The notes under the pieces are model-generated. The model was given only the letters and a program-made list of their open reading frames with translations, had not been told where the DNA came from and did no database searches. DNA of 64,000 nt from Nonomuraea rhodomycinica (GTDB taxonomy: Bacteria; Actinomycetota; Actinomycetes; Streptosporangiales; Streptosporangiaceae). Positions 35,188 to 44,355 of this stretch are shown piece after piece (the stretch's first letter is position 1; each line of letters begins with the position of its first letter). Location: positions 558,001 through 622,000 of the forward strand of contig NZ_JABWGO010000004.1 of NCBI RefSeq assembly GCF_013363995.1, read 5' to 3'. The position numbers and the translations under genes are program-made.

Positions 35188-35319
35188 GCCGTGAACGGTA
35201 TGCGCTCGGCGCCGCGCCGGCATGTGCGGCGTGCACAGCCGGACGCGGCCCGCGGTGCGCCGCGCTCAACGGCGGGCTTGATGCCTCGGCCCTGCCCGCC
35301 GGGCTCGGCGCGTCGGGAG

Positions 35320-35814
35320 CTACGCCGCCCTGGCGCGCTTGCGGCGCTGGAACGGCAGGAAGCGGTCGGCCAGGTGGGGGCGCGACGGGGTCAGCGTCGG
35401 CTCGACCGCGAGGATGCGGTCGAACCGGAACGCCCGGATGGCCCGGCGCATCCGGCACACCCCGACGAGATACCAGTATTCGCGGTGGACCAGGCACGTC
35501 ACCGGCTCGACGTCGCGGACCGTCACGTGGCCCCCGGCGTCGCAGTAGTGGAGGCGGATCATCATGCGGCTGGTGATGGCGTCGGCGATGAGCCGGGCCC
35601 GGGAGGCGACCTCCACGGGCAGCGGGTCGGTGAGCGTCGAGAGCGTGGTGGCGATGACGTCGTCGTCGAGCTCCAGGTGCTCGAGCGCGTGCTGCAGGCC
35701 GCGCCTGGCGGTGACGGCCTGGGGGCCCGTGCCGAGGTGGGCCAGGGAGAGGGCGAGGGCGGCGATCTCGGCGGTCGTCAGCGGGCGGGTGGTGGGCTTC
35801 ACGACTCTAGCCAT
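35320..35814 (-). CDS. Stand-alone WYL-domain protein
   Basis: A 164-residue protein made mostly of a WYL domain: RLHYCDAGGHVTVRDVEPVTCLV and HREYWYLVGVCRMRRAIRAFRFDRI, which matches the ligand-binding core of WYL regulators. The usual N-terminal helix-turn-helix is missing; only the connecting helices (LTTAEIAALALSLAHLG) are present. TATCGT (35821-35826, minus strand) lies 6 nt before the ATG. It may be a co-regulator or binder of nucleic acid or a nucleotide. It lies 132 bp downstream of hyuA's start, upstream in transcription order of nothing else. Confidence 0.75.
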   Translation of the reverse strand: MARVVKPTTRPLTTAEIAALALSLAHLGTGPQAVTARRGLQHALEHLELDDDVIATTLSTLTDPLPVEVASRARLIADAITSRMMIRLHYCDAGGHVTVRDVEPVTCLVHREYWYLVGVCRMRRAIRAFRFDRILAVEPTLTPSRPHLADRFLPFQRRKRARAA

Positions 35815-35941
35815 ACCCCCACGATAGAGAGCGCCACCGACAATTTTCGAAAGCGTGTACGCAAGGAAGGGGACACTGACCCCCGGGACAGCCGCGCCCG
35901 GCACCCCTCGGACGGGGGCGCCGGGCGGCGGTGAGCGGAGG

Positions 35942-37780
35942 TCAGCGGGAGAGCTGGGTGAGGTCGCGCGAGGCGCCGGTCGAGGCGGACGTGGTCATCG
36001 CCGCGTACGCCTGGAGCGCCACGCTGACCGGCCGGTTGCGGTCGCGCGGGCGGTAGCCCCCGAGGTCGGCCAGCAGCTTCTCACGCCGCGCCGCCAGCTC
36101 GGCCTCCGGCACCCGCAGCTCCATCGTGCGCGCCGGGATGTCGATGTCGATGATGTCGCCGTCCTCGACGAGCGCGATCGCGCCGCCCTCGGCGGCCTCC
36201 GGGGAGGCGTGGCCGATCGACAGGCCGGACGTGCCGCCGGAGAAGCGCCCGTCGGTCACGAGCGCGCACGCCTTGCCCAGCCCCTTGCCCTTGAGGAACG
36301 AGGTCGGGTAGAGCATCTCCTGCATGCCGGGGCCGCCCTTCGGGCCCTCGTAGCGGATGACCACCACGTCGCCCTCGCGCACCCGCCCGCCGAGGATGCC
36401 CTCGACGGCCTGCTCCTGCGACTCGAACACGACGGCGGGCCCGCTGAAGCGCCAGATCGACTCGTCGACGCCGGCCGTCTTGACCACGGCGCCGTCGCGG
36501 GCGATGTTGCCGTAGAGCACGGCCAGGCCGCCGTCGGCGGTGTAGGCGTGCTCGCGGTCGCGCACGCAGCCCTCGGCCCGGTCGAGGTCGAGGGAGTCCC
36601 AGCGGTTGTCCTGGGAGTACGGCTTGACCGTGCGGACGTTGCCCGGCGCGGCGTGCCACAGCTCGACGGCCTCGGGCCGCACCTCGGGCGAGCGCGGGTC
36701 CCACTGGGCCAGCAGCTCGCCCAGCTTCAGCCCGCTGACCGTGGGCAGGTCGCGGTGGAGCAGCCCGGCGCGGTCGAGCTCGCCCAGGATGGCCGGGATG
36801 CCGCCGGCGCGGTGGACGTCCTCGACGTGGTACTTGCTCGTGGCGGGCGCCACCTTGCACAGGCAGGGCACGCGCAGTGAGATCTCGTTGATCTCCTTGA
36901 GGCTGAAGTCGACGCCCGCCTCGCGGGCCGCGGCCAGGATGTGCAGGATCGTGTTGGTCGAGCCGCCCATGGCCACGTCGAGCGCCATCGCGTTCTCGAA
37001 CGCCTCGCGCGTGGCGATCGAGCGCGGCAGCACCGACTCGTCGTCGTCCTCGTAGTAGCGCCGGGTGATCTCGACGAGCTGCCGGCCGGCGTCCTGGAAG
37101 AGCTGCTTGCGCGCCCGGTGGGTGGCCAGGATCGTGCCGTTGCCGGGCAGTGCCAGGCCGATGGCCTCGGCCAGGCAGTTCATCGAGTTGGCGGTGAACA
37201 TGCCGGAGCACGACCCGCACGTCGGGCAGGCCTGCTCCTCCATCTCCAGCAGCTCGGCGTCGGAGACCGAGTCGTCGGCCGCGGCGATCATGGGGTCGAC
37301 CAGGTCGAGCTTGCGGCCGGGCGTCTTGCCGGCCTCCATCGGGCCGCCCGAGACGAAGATCGTCGGGATGTTGAGCCGGAAGGCGGCCAGCAGCATGCCC
37401 GGGGTGATCTTGTCGCAGTTGGAGACGCAGATGAGCGCGTCGGCGCAGTGGGCGTTGACCATGTACTCGACCGCGTCGGCGATCAGCTCGCGCGAGGGCA
37501 GGGAGTAGAGCATGCCGCCGTGGCCCATGGCGATGCCGTCGTCGACGGCGATCGTGTTGAACTCGCGCGGGATCGCCCCGGCCTCGCGGATCGCCGCCGA
37601 CACCACGTCGCCGACCTCGCGCAGGTGAACGTGGCCGGGGACGAACTGGGTGAAGCTGTTGGCCACGGCGATGATGGGCTTGCCGAAGTCGCCCCCGGCT
37701 ACACCGGTGGCGCGGAGCAGGGCCCGCGCGCCGACCATGTTCCTGCCGTGGGTGACCGTTCGTGACCTGAGGGCCGGCAT
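35942..37780 (-). CDS. ilvD: Dihydroxy-acid dehydratase
   Basis: A 612-residue Fe-S enzyme of branched-chain amino acid and pantothenate synthesis that converts 2,3-dihydroxy-isovalerate (or -methylvalerate) to the keto acid. Cluster ligands are visible in [12 protein letters not shown] and [18 protein letters not shown], plus the C-terminal [26 protein letters not shown] loop (here [13 protein letters not shown]). Length is standard for the long bacterial form. GGGAG lies 8 nt upstream of the ATG. No other ilv gene is nearby. Confidence 0.97.
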   Translation of the reverse strand: MPALRSRTVTHGRNMVGARALLRATGVAGGDFGKPIIAVANSFTQFVPGHVHLREVGDVVSAAIREAGAIPREFNTIAVDDGIAMGHGGMLYSLPSRELIADAVEYMVNAHCADALICVSNCDKITPGMLLAAFRLNIPTIFVSGGPMEAGKTPGRKLDLVDPMIAAADDSVSDAELLEMEEQACPTCGSCSGMFTANSMNCLAEAIGLALPGNGTILATHRARKQLFQDAGRQLVEITRRYYEDDDESVLPRSIATREAFENAMALDVAMGGSTNTILHILAAAREAGVDFSLKEINEISLRVPCLCKVAPATSKYHVEDVHRAGGIPAILGELDRAGLLHRDLPTVSGLKLGELLAQWDPRSPEVRPEAVELWHAAPGNVRTVKPYSQDNRWDSLDLDRAEGCVRDREHAYTADGGLAVLYGNIARDGAVVKTAGVDESIWRFSGPAVVFESQEQAVEGILGGRVREGDVVVIRYEGPKGGPGMQEMLYPTSFLKGKGLGKACALVTDGRFSGGTSGLSIGHASPEAAEGGAIALVEDGDIIDIDIPARTMELRVPEAELAARREKLLADLGGYRPRDRNRPVSVALQAYAAMTTSASTGASRDLTQLSR

Positions 37781-37950
37781 TGTGCTACTCCCATCGCTTT
37801 CCGATCCTCACATCGTACGGCCATCGCCCGGCTGCTGAGACAGCGCGTCCAGCACTCGGACATTCCTCTCCCGCCTCCTGGGACGCCGCGGAATCGGCAC
37901 CGGCACGGCCCGCACCCCCAAATCAGTCAAAAGTCGGCGTAAGCTATTCT

Positions 37951-37974
37951 TTGTACTGACCGGTCAGTTCAAAG
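37951..37974. promoter_or_regulatory. TetR-type operator of the ABC/YhgE operon
   Basis: A 24-bp palindrome with one mismatched pair has the exact core ACTGACCGGTCAGT (37956-37969). It begins 38 bp before the GTG of the ABC gene and overlaps the probable -10 region (TATTCT just upstream). The operon's last gene encodes a TetR protein, the likely ligand. Confidence 0.85.
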
Positions 37975-37988
37975 AAGGAGGGACCGTC

Positions 37989-38543
37989 GTGATCGTCGCC
38001 AAGGGCCTGTCCGTGGAGGGGGTGTACGCCGGCGTCTCCTTCGAGGCCGGGGCCGGCACCCTCACCGCCGTCGCCGGTCCCGCCGGCAGCGGCCGCACCA
38101 GCCTGCTCCTCACGCTGGCCGGGCGGATGAAGCCCACGGCGGGCACTCTTGCCGTGGCCGGGCACGTCAAACCTCGCGCCATCCGCAAGGTGGCCGCCCT
38201 GGCCCTCGTGGACGGCGTCACCGACCTCGACCGGTCGCTGACGGTGGGGGAGCACCTGCGCGAACGCGGGCGCGGCCCGTACCCGAAGCTGCTCAAGCAG
38301 GCCGGTCTGGACGCGGGCGAGCGGACGCTCGTCCGCGAGCTCGACCGGGAGGGGCAGGTGCGGCTCGGCGTCGCCCTCGCCCTGCTCGACGACCCGAAGG
38401 TCATCGTCGCCGACAACGTGGACGCCGGCCTGCCGCCCGACCGGCAGGAGGCGCTGTGGACCCTGCTCGCCGGGCTCGACCGCGCCGTGGTCGCCTCGTG
38501 CGTGACCCCGCCCGCCCGCTACGACCACCTCGTGGAGCTGTGA
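37989..38543 (+). CDS. Short, degenerate ABC transporter ATP-binding protein
   Basis: A 184-residue ATPase-like protein. Walker A is GPAGSGRTSL (residues about 29-38) and a Walker B-like strand VIVADNVD has Asn where the catalytic Glu is expected. No LSGGQ signature is visible (ELDREGQVRLG occupies its place), and the protein is shorter than a normal 220-250-residue ATPase. It probably binds nucleotide poorly or hydrolyses slowly. The GTG has AAGGAGG upstream. It overlaps the YhgE gene (TGATG) and is the first gene of the TetR-controlled operon. Confidence 0.82.
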   Translation: MIVAKGLSVEGVYAGVSFEAGAGTLTAVAGPAGSGRTSLLLTLAGRMKPTAGTLAVAGHVKPRAIRKVAALALVDGVTDLDRSLTVGEHLRERGRGPYPKLLKQAGLDAGERTLVRELDREGQVRLGVALALLDDPKVIVADNVDAGLPPDRQEALWTLLAGLDRAVVASCVTPPARYDHLVEL

Positions 38544-40609
38544 TGAGAGGAATGCTGCGGTCGAGACTGCCCCGGATGGCGCTGGCGGCCGTCGTCGTGC
38601 TGCCGCTGCTGTACGCGGGCCTGTACCTGTGGTCGTTCTGGGACCCGCAGGGCAACCTGGACCGCGTGCCCGTCGCGCTGGTCATGGAGGACCGGCCCGC
38701 CACGGCCGGGAACAAGAACCTGCACGCCGGCCAGGACCTCGCCGAGGAGCTGCGCGAGCGGCACGTCTTCAACTGGCACGAGGCCACGCCCCAGCAGGCC
38801 GCCGACGGCGTCAGGGACGGCAGCTACTACCTGTCGCTGACCATCCCCGCCGACTTCAGCTCCCGGCTGGCCTCGCCGTCGGACGACGCCGCCACCCCCG
38901 CGCCCGCCCAGCTCGGCGTCCGCGTCGACACCGGCCGCAGCTACATCATCGGCAGCATCTCCGACGCCGTGTTCAACGAGGTGCGGGCCGCCGCCGAGCG
39001 CACCGTCGTGCACGACTACTTCGACCGGGTCTTCATCTCCATCGGCGACATCCACGACAAGACCACCGAGGCCGCCGACGGCGCCGACAAGCTGCACGCG
39101 GGCACGGTGAAGGCCGGCGACGGCGTCTCCAAGCTCAACTCCGGCCTGGGCACCGCAGAGAGCGGCGCCCGGCAGCTCTCCACCGGTCTCGACACCGCCG
39201 GGAACGCCACCGCCCGCCTGCGCGACGGCTCCGCCAAGATCACCGACGGCATCACCCAGGCACAGCGCGGCATCGGCGCGCTGCGCGGCGGCCTGACCAA
39301 GCTGCGCAGCCAGGGCACCGTCCCGCTGCGGCGGGGCGCCCGCGAGGCGTCGAACAAGGTCCACGCCCAGACCCGTACGGTCGACCAGCTCGCCGACAGG
39401 TACGTCCCCCTCCTCAACCAGTACGGACCCGAGGTGGCCCGCGCCGCCGAGCGCGTCGCCGACCAGGCCGACAAGCTCCAGGACCCCGAGGCCGCCGAGC
39501 TGAGCGCCGCCGCGCGCGACCTGGCCGCCACCGCCCGCAAGATCGCCCAGGTGGCCCCGCAGCTCGGCCCCCGGGTGAGCCAGGTCAGGAAGCAGGTCGA
39601 CCAGCTCGACGCCGGCCTGGCCAAGCTCGCCGCCGGAGCCGCCAAGATCGACAGCAGCGTCGGCAAGGCCGGCCAGGGCGCCGACAAGCTGTACCAGGGC
39701 GCCACCCGGCTGCGCTCCGGCTCGGCCCAGGTCACCAACGGCCTCACGCAGCTCGGCGGCGGGCTGACCCGGCTCGGCGACGGCGCCGACCGGCTCACCT
39801 CCGGCGTGGACCGGCTGCACGACGGCGCCGGCCGGGTCGACAAGGGACTGTCGAAGCTCGCCGAGGGCTCCAAGGACCTCGCCACCGGCCTCGGCGACGG
39901 CGCCAGGAAGATCCCCGACTACGACGCCCAGGAGCGCGACGCCCGCGCCGACATGATGAGCGACCCCGTGCGCCTGGACAAGGACGTGGACAACGAGGTG
40001 CCCAACTACGGCACCGGCTTCGCCCCGTTCTTCCTGCCCCTGGCGCTCTGGGTGGGTGCGATGATCGCGTACATGGTGCTCAAGCCCCTCAACCAGCGGC
40101 GGCTGGCCGGCACGACGGGCGCGGTGCGGATCGCGCTGTCCGGCTGGGTCCCGGCGCTCGCGCTCGGCGCGGCGCAGGTCGGCGTGCTGGCGGCCGTCCT
40201 GCGCTTCGGCCTCGGCCTGCAGGCGGCGAACTGGGCCGGCGTGATCGGCCTGCTGCTGCTGGCCGCCGCGGCCTTCCTGGCGGTGGTGCAGGCGGTCAAC
40301 GCGCTGCTCGGCCCGCCCGGCCGGGTCGTCGCGCTGGCGCTGCTCATGCTCCAGCTCACCTCCGCGGCGGGCACGTACCCGATCGAGACGTCGCCCGGCT
40401 TCTTCCAGACGATCTCGCCGTGGCTGCCGATGAGCTGGGTCGTGGCCGCGCTGCGCCGGCTGATCAGCGGCGGCGACCCGACCGTGGTCTGGCAGGCGTG
40501 CGGCGTGCTCACCGCGTTCCTCGTGCTGGGGCTCGCGCTCACCACGCTCGCCGTCGAGCGGAGCCGCACCTGGACGGTCAAGCGGCTGCACCCGGAGCTG
40601 TCGCTGTGA
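38543..40609 (+). CDS. YhgE/Pip domain membrane protein
   Basis: A 688-residue ABC-2-like membrane protein. One N-terminal helix (about 10-32), a large extracytoplasmic region (about 35-485) and six C-terminal helices (about 490-670). The extracytoplasmic part holds two stretches of coiled YhgE repeats (GADKLHAGTVKAGDGVSKLNSG; LRSGSAQVTNGLTQLGGGLT). Relatives include phage-infection protein and the EsaA/YueB of type VII secretion; here it is paired with an ABC ATPase and is probably an exporter component. Stops overlap at both ends (TGATG, GTGA). Confidence 0.9.
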   Translation: MRGMLRSRLPRMALAAVVVLPLLYAGLYLWSFWDPQGNLDRVPVALVMEDRPATAGNKNLHAGQDLAEELRERHVFNWHEATPQQAADGVRDGSYYLSLTIPADFSSRLASPSDDAATPAPAQLGVRVDTGRSYIIGSISDAVFNEVRAAAERTVVHDYFDRVFISIGDIHDKTTEAADGADKLHAGTVKAGDGVSKLNSGLGTAESGARQLSTGLDTAGNATARLRDGSAKITDGITQAQRGIGALRGGLTKLRSQGTVPLRRGAREASNKVHAQTRTVDQLADRYVPLLNQYGPEVARAAERVADQADKLQDPEAAELSAAARDLAATARKIAQVAPQLGPRVSQVRKQVDQLDAGLAKLAAGAAKIDSSVGKAGQGADKLYQGATRLRSGSAQVTNGLTQLGGGLTRLGDGADRLTSGVDRLHDGAGRVDKGLSKLAEGSKDLATGLGDGARKIPDYDAQERDARADMMSDPVRLDKDVDNEVPNYGTGFAPFFLPLALWVGAMIAYMVLKPLNQRRLAGTTGAVRIALSGWVPALALGAAQVGVLAAVLRFGLGLQAANWAGVIGLLLLAAAAFLAVVQAVNALLGPPGRVVALALLMLQLTSAAGTYPIETSPGFFQTISPWLPMSWVVAALRRLISGGDPTVVWQACGVLTAFLVLGLALTTLAVERSRTWTVKRLHPELSL

Positions 40610-41172
40610 GCCGCCAGGACACCCGCTCGAAGGTGTTCGCCGCGGCCGTGGACCTGATCGCCGAGCAGGGCTACACCGCCACGACGGTCGAGGCCATCGC
40701 CGAGCGGGCCGGCGTGGCCAAGGGCACCGTCTTCTACAACTTCGGCAGCAAGGAGGCGCTGTTCGGCGCGCTGCTGGAGCACTCCATCGGACGGCTGGCC
40801 GACGCCCTGGCCGCCGCCGACACCGGCGCGAGCGCGCTGGAGGCGCTCGACTCGGTCGTCCTCGGCCAGCTCCGCTTCTTCGAGGAGCACGGCCCGCTCG
40901 CGCGGGTGCTGCTGGCCGAGATGTGGCGGACCGCCTGGCAGCAGGCCGTGGCGCAGCTGCGCGAGCGGGCGCTCGGCGTCTACACGGGCGTGCTGCGCCG
41001 GGCCGTGCAGGCCGGCGAGGTCAGGGCCGACCTCGACGTGGAGACCGCGGCCACCGCCGTGTTCGGCATGGTGCTCACGGTCTCCATCGAACGGCGCGCG
41101 CTCTACCCCGACCGGCCCGTGGAGCGCACCCACGCCACGCTGGTGGAGCTGCTGCACGGCCGGATCAGGTGA
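40606..41172 (+). CDS. TetR-family transcriptional regulator
   Basis: A 188-residue repressor. The helix-turn-helix spans about 5-50 (RSKVFAAAVDLIAEQGYTAT, AERAGVAKGTVFYNFGSKEAL) and an all-helical ligand domain follows. The GTG start overlaps the YhgE stop, so the regulator is made in proportion to the exporter. It probably binds the palindrome at 37951-37974 and represses its own operon; the inducer may be the exported compound. Confidence 0.92.
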   Translation: MSRQDTRSKVFAAAVDLIAEQGYTATTVEAIAERAGVAKGTVFYNFGSKEALFGALLEHSIGRLADALAAADTGASALEALDSVVLGQLRFFEEHGPLARVLLAEMWRTAWQQAVAQLRERALGVYTGVLRRAVQAGEVRADLDVETAATAVFGMVLTVSIERRALYPDRPVERTHATLVELLHGRIR

Positions 41173-41190
41173 GAGCGGTCGCGGGGACGG

Positions 41191-42048
41191 TCAGTCCTCG
41201 CCGTAGCGCGGCGGCAGCACCTCGGCGGCGATCTCGTACAGGCGCTGGATCTCCTCGTCGGTCAGCGCCCGCTCGCGCTTGGTGATCCACTTGCGGGCGC
41301 GCCCGCCCTCGTAGACGTCCACGCCGCGGATCGTCATGATCTTCCAGGGCACGGCCGGGCCGTAGATGGCCAGGGAGGGCACGACCTGCACGTCGCGGCC
41401 GTACGCCTTGCTGATCAGCTCGCTGGCCGCCGACGCCTCCATCTTCGCCTCGGCGAGCCGGGCCTTCTTGTCGAACGGGCCGTGGAAGAGCTTCTTGCCC
41501 ATCTGCACGCGGACGGGCAGCTGCTTGTCCCACTTCTCGGAGTCGACCGCGTACACGCCCGTCGGCCCGACGACGAGGTGGTCGATCTGCGCCTCGGTGT
41601 CGGGGATCGCCCGCGCGTGCAGGGTGCGGTAGCCGTTGCGCTCCAGCTTGCGCAGCTGGGCCTCGGTGCGCCGCTCCGCGACGGAGGCGCGCCGCCAGGC
41701 CGGCACGGTCGAGTGGGACCGGGCGCGGTAGACCGCGTCGGCGATGGCCGCCACGATGCCCGCCGTGACGCCCAGCCGCCAGTCGTTCAGCAGGAAGCCC
41801 GCGACCAGCGCCACGGCCACCGTCAGCAGCGCGCGGTTGCGCAGGTTGCGGTAGCGGGGCTGCTCGATCAGGCTGCGCAGGGGCACGCGCACGACCGGTA
41901 CGGACGCGGGGTCGGCCTGGCCGGCGCCGGTCCGCGCGGCACCGGCCGGCTCGGCGTCCGTGCCGGTGTCGGCGTCGGTGTCGGGTCGGTCGCTCACCCA
42001 GATGGGCGACGTGCTGTGACCGTCATCACGCTGGTGGTCGGAGTCCAC
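41191..42048 (-). CDS. NERD (nuclease-related) domain protein
   Basis: A 285-residue protein. A hydrophilic Asp/Thr-rich N-terminus is followed by two membrane helices (about 70-110: ALLTVAVALVAGFLLNDW, GVTAGIVAAIADAVY) and a cytoplasmic NERD domain (about 130-250) with the nuclease-like core DTEAQIDHLVVGPTGVYAVDSEKW. The core D...E/D-x-K pattern is partly altered. I chose the GTG at 42048 because TACGGT (42056-42061, minus strand) lies exactly 7 nt before it; a GTG at 42057 overlaps that hexamer. Function unproven. Confidence 0.83.
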   Translation of the reverse strand: MDSDHQRDDGHSTSPIWVSDRPDTDADTGTDAEPAGAARTGAGQADPASVPVVRVPLRSLIEQPRYRNLRNRALLTVAVALVAGFLLNDWRLGVTAGIVAAIADAVYRARSHSTVPAWRRASVAERRTEAQLRKLERNGYRTLHARAIPDTEAQIDHLVVGPTGVYAVDSEKWDKQLPVRVQMGKKLFHGPFDKKARLAEAKMEASAASELISKAYGRDVQVVPSLAIYGPAVPWKIMTIRGVDVYEGGRARKWITKRERALTDEEIQRLYEIAAEVLPPRYGED

Positions 42049-42174
42049 GCGACTCACCGTAGCCGGTGGCGATCGTCGATTCCTAGTGTTGCCCCGTCCA
42101 TAGTTTTATGGCTCAGGTCACCGTGTCCTGCGCCGGATTTCCGGGTATCTATTACGTTCTTCGCCGCAGATCCC

Positions 42175-42180
42175 TAGTGT
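42175..42180 (+). promoter_or_regulatory. Probable leaderless -10 hexamer of the amidase gene
   Basis: TAGTGT lies 7 nt before the GTG at 42188. The earlier in-frame GTG at 42179 would overlap the hexamer. Confidence 0.4.
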
Positions 42181-42187
42181 GCGTAAC

Positions 42188-43594
42188 GTGCGAGACCTTC
42201 ACGAGCTATCCGCGCTGGAGCAGGCGCGGGCCGTGCGCGACCAGGTCGTCTCACCGGTCGAGCTCGCCCGCCACTACCTCGACCGGATCGAACGCATCGA
42301 CCCGCGTGTGGGCGCCTACGTGACCGTGACCGCCGAGCGGGCCCTCGACCAGGCGCGGCACCTGGAGAAGGAGCTGCCCGACGGGCCGCTCGCCGGGGTG
42401 CCGATCCCGGTCAAGGACCTCAACCTGGTCAAGGACGTGCCGATCATGTTCGGCTCGGCGACGTACCGGGAGTTCGTCTCGCCCGTGGACGACACGGTCG
42501 TCGAGCGGCTGCGCGACGCCGGGACGGTCATGCTGGGCAAGACCGCCACGCCCGAGTTCGGCCTGCCGTGTTACACCGAGACCGCGCTCTCGCCGCCGGC
42601 GCGTTCGCCGTGGGACCCCGCCACCTCCGCCGGCGGGTCGAGCGGCGGCGCGGCGGCCGCGGTGGCGGCCGGCCTCGCGCCCGCCGCGCAGGGCAGCGAC
42701 GGCGCCGGCTCCATCCGCATCCCCGCCTCCGTGTGCGGGCTGTACGGCATCAAGCCGACGCGCGGGCGCATCAGCTTCGCGCCGATCATCCCCGACCTCG
42801 CGGGCCTGTCCACGAACGGGCCCATCGCCAGGACCGTCGCCGACGCCGCCGCGCTGCTCGACGTCATGACCCACAACACCCCCGGCGACCACTACCTCGC
42901 GCCGCCGCACGAGGGCACGTTCCTGGAGGCCGCCCGCCGCGAGCCCGGCCGCCTGCGCATCGCCCGCCACGCCGACCCGGTCGTGCCCGGCGCCGTCGTG
43001 GAGCCCGAGGTGCTCGCCGCGTACGAGGAGGCGAGCGCCACGCTCGCGGCGCTGGGCCACGAGATCGTCGACATCGTCCCGTCGTACGGGCCCGACCTGG
43101 TGCCGCATTTCGTCACCCTGTGGTGCTCCTTCGCCTGCATGCACCCGGTCGCCGACGACAAGGCCGGGATGCTGCGGCCGCTCACCGCCTGGCTGCGAGA
43201 GCGCGGCTTCGCCACCCCCGCGCCCACCTTCCTGCAGGCGCAGGCGGCGCTCCAGCTCGCCACCCGCGCCGCCCTGGCCGCCACGGCCGACTACGACGCG
43301 ATCCTCACCCCGACCGTCACCCAGCCGCCCCGGCCGGTGGGCTGGTTCGAGGACGTGGACGGGCCCGAGGAGACGTTCGAGCGGATGAGCCGGTTCGCGG
43401 CCTTCCCGGCCCTCTACAACGTCACCGGGCAGCCGGCGGTGAACCTGCCCCTGCACTGGACGGACGGCGGGCTGCCGATCGGCGTCATGCTGGCCGGGCG
43501 CGTCGGCGGCGAGGACACCCTGATCTCGCTGTCGGCCCAGGTCGAGGCGGCGCGCGGCGGCTTCTGGGGAGAACGCCGCCCGCCCCTGTGGTAG
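42188..43594 (+). CDS. Amidase (amidase signature family)
   Basis: A 468-residue amide hydrolase with a Ser-cisSer-Lys triad: Lys in GVPIPVKDLNLV (about 75), the Gly/Ser-rich signature TSAGGSSGGAAAAVAAGLAP (about 145-164) and the nucleophile Ser in GSDGAGSIRIPASVCGLYGIKPT. C-terminal FPALYNVTGQPAVNLPLHW is typical. GatA-type tRNA amidotransferase is excluded by the lack of gatB/gatC neighbours and by the shorter C-terminus. The substrate is unknown. Confidence 0.9.
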   Translation: MRDLHELSALEQARAVRDQVVSPVELARHYLDRIERIDPRVGAYVTVTAERALDQARHLEKELPDGPLAGVPIPVKDLNLVKDVPIMFGSATYREFVSPVDDTVVERLRDAGTVMLGKTATPEFGLPCYTETALSPPARSPWDPATSAGGSSGGAAAAVAAGLAPAAQGSDGAGSIRIPASVCGLYGIKPTRGRISFAPIIPDLAGLSTNGPIARTVADAAALLDVMTHNTPGDHYLAPPHEGTFLEAARREPGRLRIARHADPVVPGAVVEPEVLAAYEEASATLAALGHEIVDIVPSYGPDLVPHFVTLWCSFACMHPVADDKAGMLRPLTAWLRERGFATPAPTFLQAQAALQLATRAALAATADYDAILTPTVTQPPRPVGWFEDVDGPEETFERMSRFAAFPALYNVTGQPAVNLPLHWTDGGLPIGVMLAGRVGGEDTLISLSAQVEAARGGFWGERRPPLW

Positions 43595-43646
43595 GAGGCC
43601 CGGGAGGGGTCTGGCCGGGGCCGGGAAGCCGGTCTACGGTCGAGGG

Positions 43647-43937
43647 GTGAACAGCGCGCTGGGAAGCATGGGCGCACTCTTCGGGGTGTCGCTGGGGCTG
43701 TTCGTCCTGATCAGCCTGATCGTGATGGCGGCGGGGCAGGGCGCGCCGCGCGGGCAGGAGCCCGGGCCCGTGTGGCTCGGCGGCCCGGGCCGCGGCGAGC
43801 ACGGCGTGAGCACCTCCGGCATCGTGCTCGTCGACCGGACGCCCGCCTGGGCGCCCGGCACCGCGACCGACTGGGTGGCCGCGGCCCGGACCGCCGAGCC
43901 CGGCCGGCGCACCGGCGGCGCCTGCGCGGGGTGGTGA
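43647..43937 (+). CDS. Small hypothetical membrane protein
   Basis: A 96-residue protein with one hydrophobic helix at the N-terminus (about 8-30: ALFGVSLGLFVLISLIVMAAG) and a Gly/Pro-rich tail containing one Cys. TACGGT (43635-43640) lies 6 nt before the GTG. Its stop overlaps the next start (GTGA), so it forms a two-gene unit with the DUF5130-type gene. No family recognised. Confidence 0.65.
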   Translation: MNSALGSMGALFGVSLGLFVLISLIVMAAGQGAPRGQEPGPVWLGGPGRGEHGVSTSGIVLVDRTPAWAPGTATDWVAAARTAEPGRRTGGACAGW

Positions 43938-44308
43938 CGGCGATGCGCGGGCTCAGCACGGCGCAGGCCGACGACGTCAGGCGGGCCCTGCGCGCCGCCG
44001 AGCGGCGCAGCGGGCTCCGTTTCGGCCTCTTCCTCGGCCCGCCCGCGGGCGGCCGGCGGCACTTCGCCGAGCGCCTGCACGCCGCGCTCGGCGACGAGGC
44101 CCCCGACGCGGTCGTCGTCCTCGTGGACGTCACCGGGCGGGCGCTGGAGATCGTCACGGGTGAACGCGCCCGGCGGCGGCTGCCCGACGGCGCCTGCCGG
44201 CTGACCGCCATGTCCATGGCCACCGCGTTCGGTGCGGGCGACCTGGTGGGCGGGCTGCTGTACGGCATCGCGGCGCTGGGGGAGCAGGCCGCCACGGCAA
44301 GGAGATGA
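43934..44308 (+). CDS. DUF5130-like (TPM-type) protein
   Basis: A 124-residue protein with sequence FAERLHAALGDEAPDAVVVLVDVTGRALEIVTGERARRRL, cut here by a loop, resembling the actinobacterial DUF5130/TPM-like phosphatase-fold domain (alternating strands and helices, RLTAMSMATAFGAGDLVGGL at the end). No signal peptide. The start is GTG 43934 (GTG 43931 and ATG 43943 are alternatives). The assignment to the family is from memory of its pattern and is moderately secure. Confidence 0.68.
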   Translation: MTAMRGLSTAQADDVRRALRAAERRSGLRFGLFLGPPAGGRRHFAERLHAALGDEAPDAVVVLVDVTGRALEIVTGERARRRLPDGACRLTAMSMATAFGAGDLVGGLLYGIAALGEQAATARR

Positions 44309-44341
44309 CCGCGCAGGGAGGGCCGGAAGAGATGACCGCGC
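44302..44341 (+). repeat. Direct repeat across the DUF5130-like gene's stop codon
   Basis: GAGATGACCGCGC occurs at 44302-44314 and 44329-44341, 27 bp apart. Each copy contains TGA, and the second is in frame with the first. Confidence 0.75.
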
Positions 44342-44355
44342 CGGGGCGGCGGGCC

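Noticed and set aside
31571-35497. A single 1308-codon frame covering hyuA and hyuB as a possible fusion
   Set aside because: The hyuA part in this frame is out of phase. True hyuA is in another frame with GGTFTD and ends with a GTGA overlap, so they are two genes.
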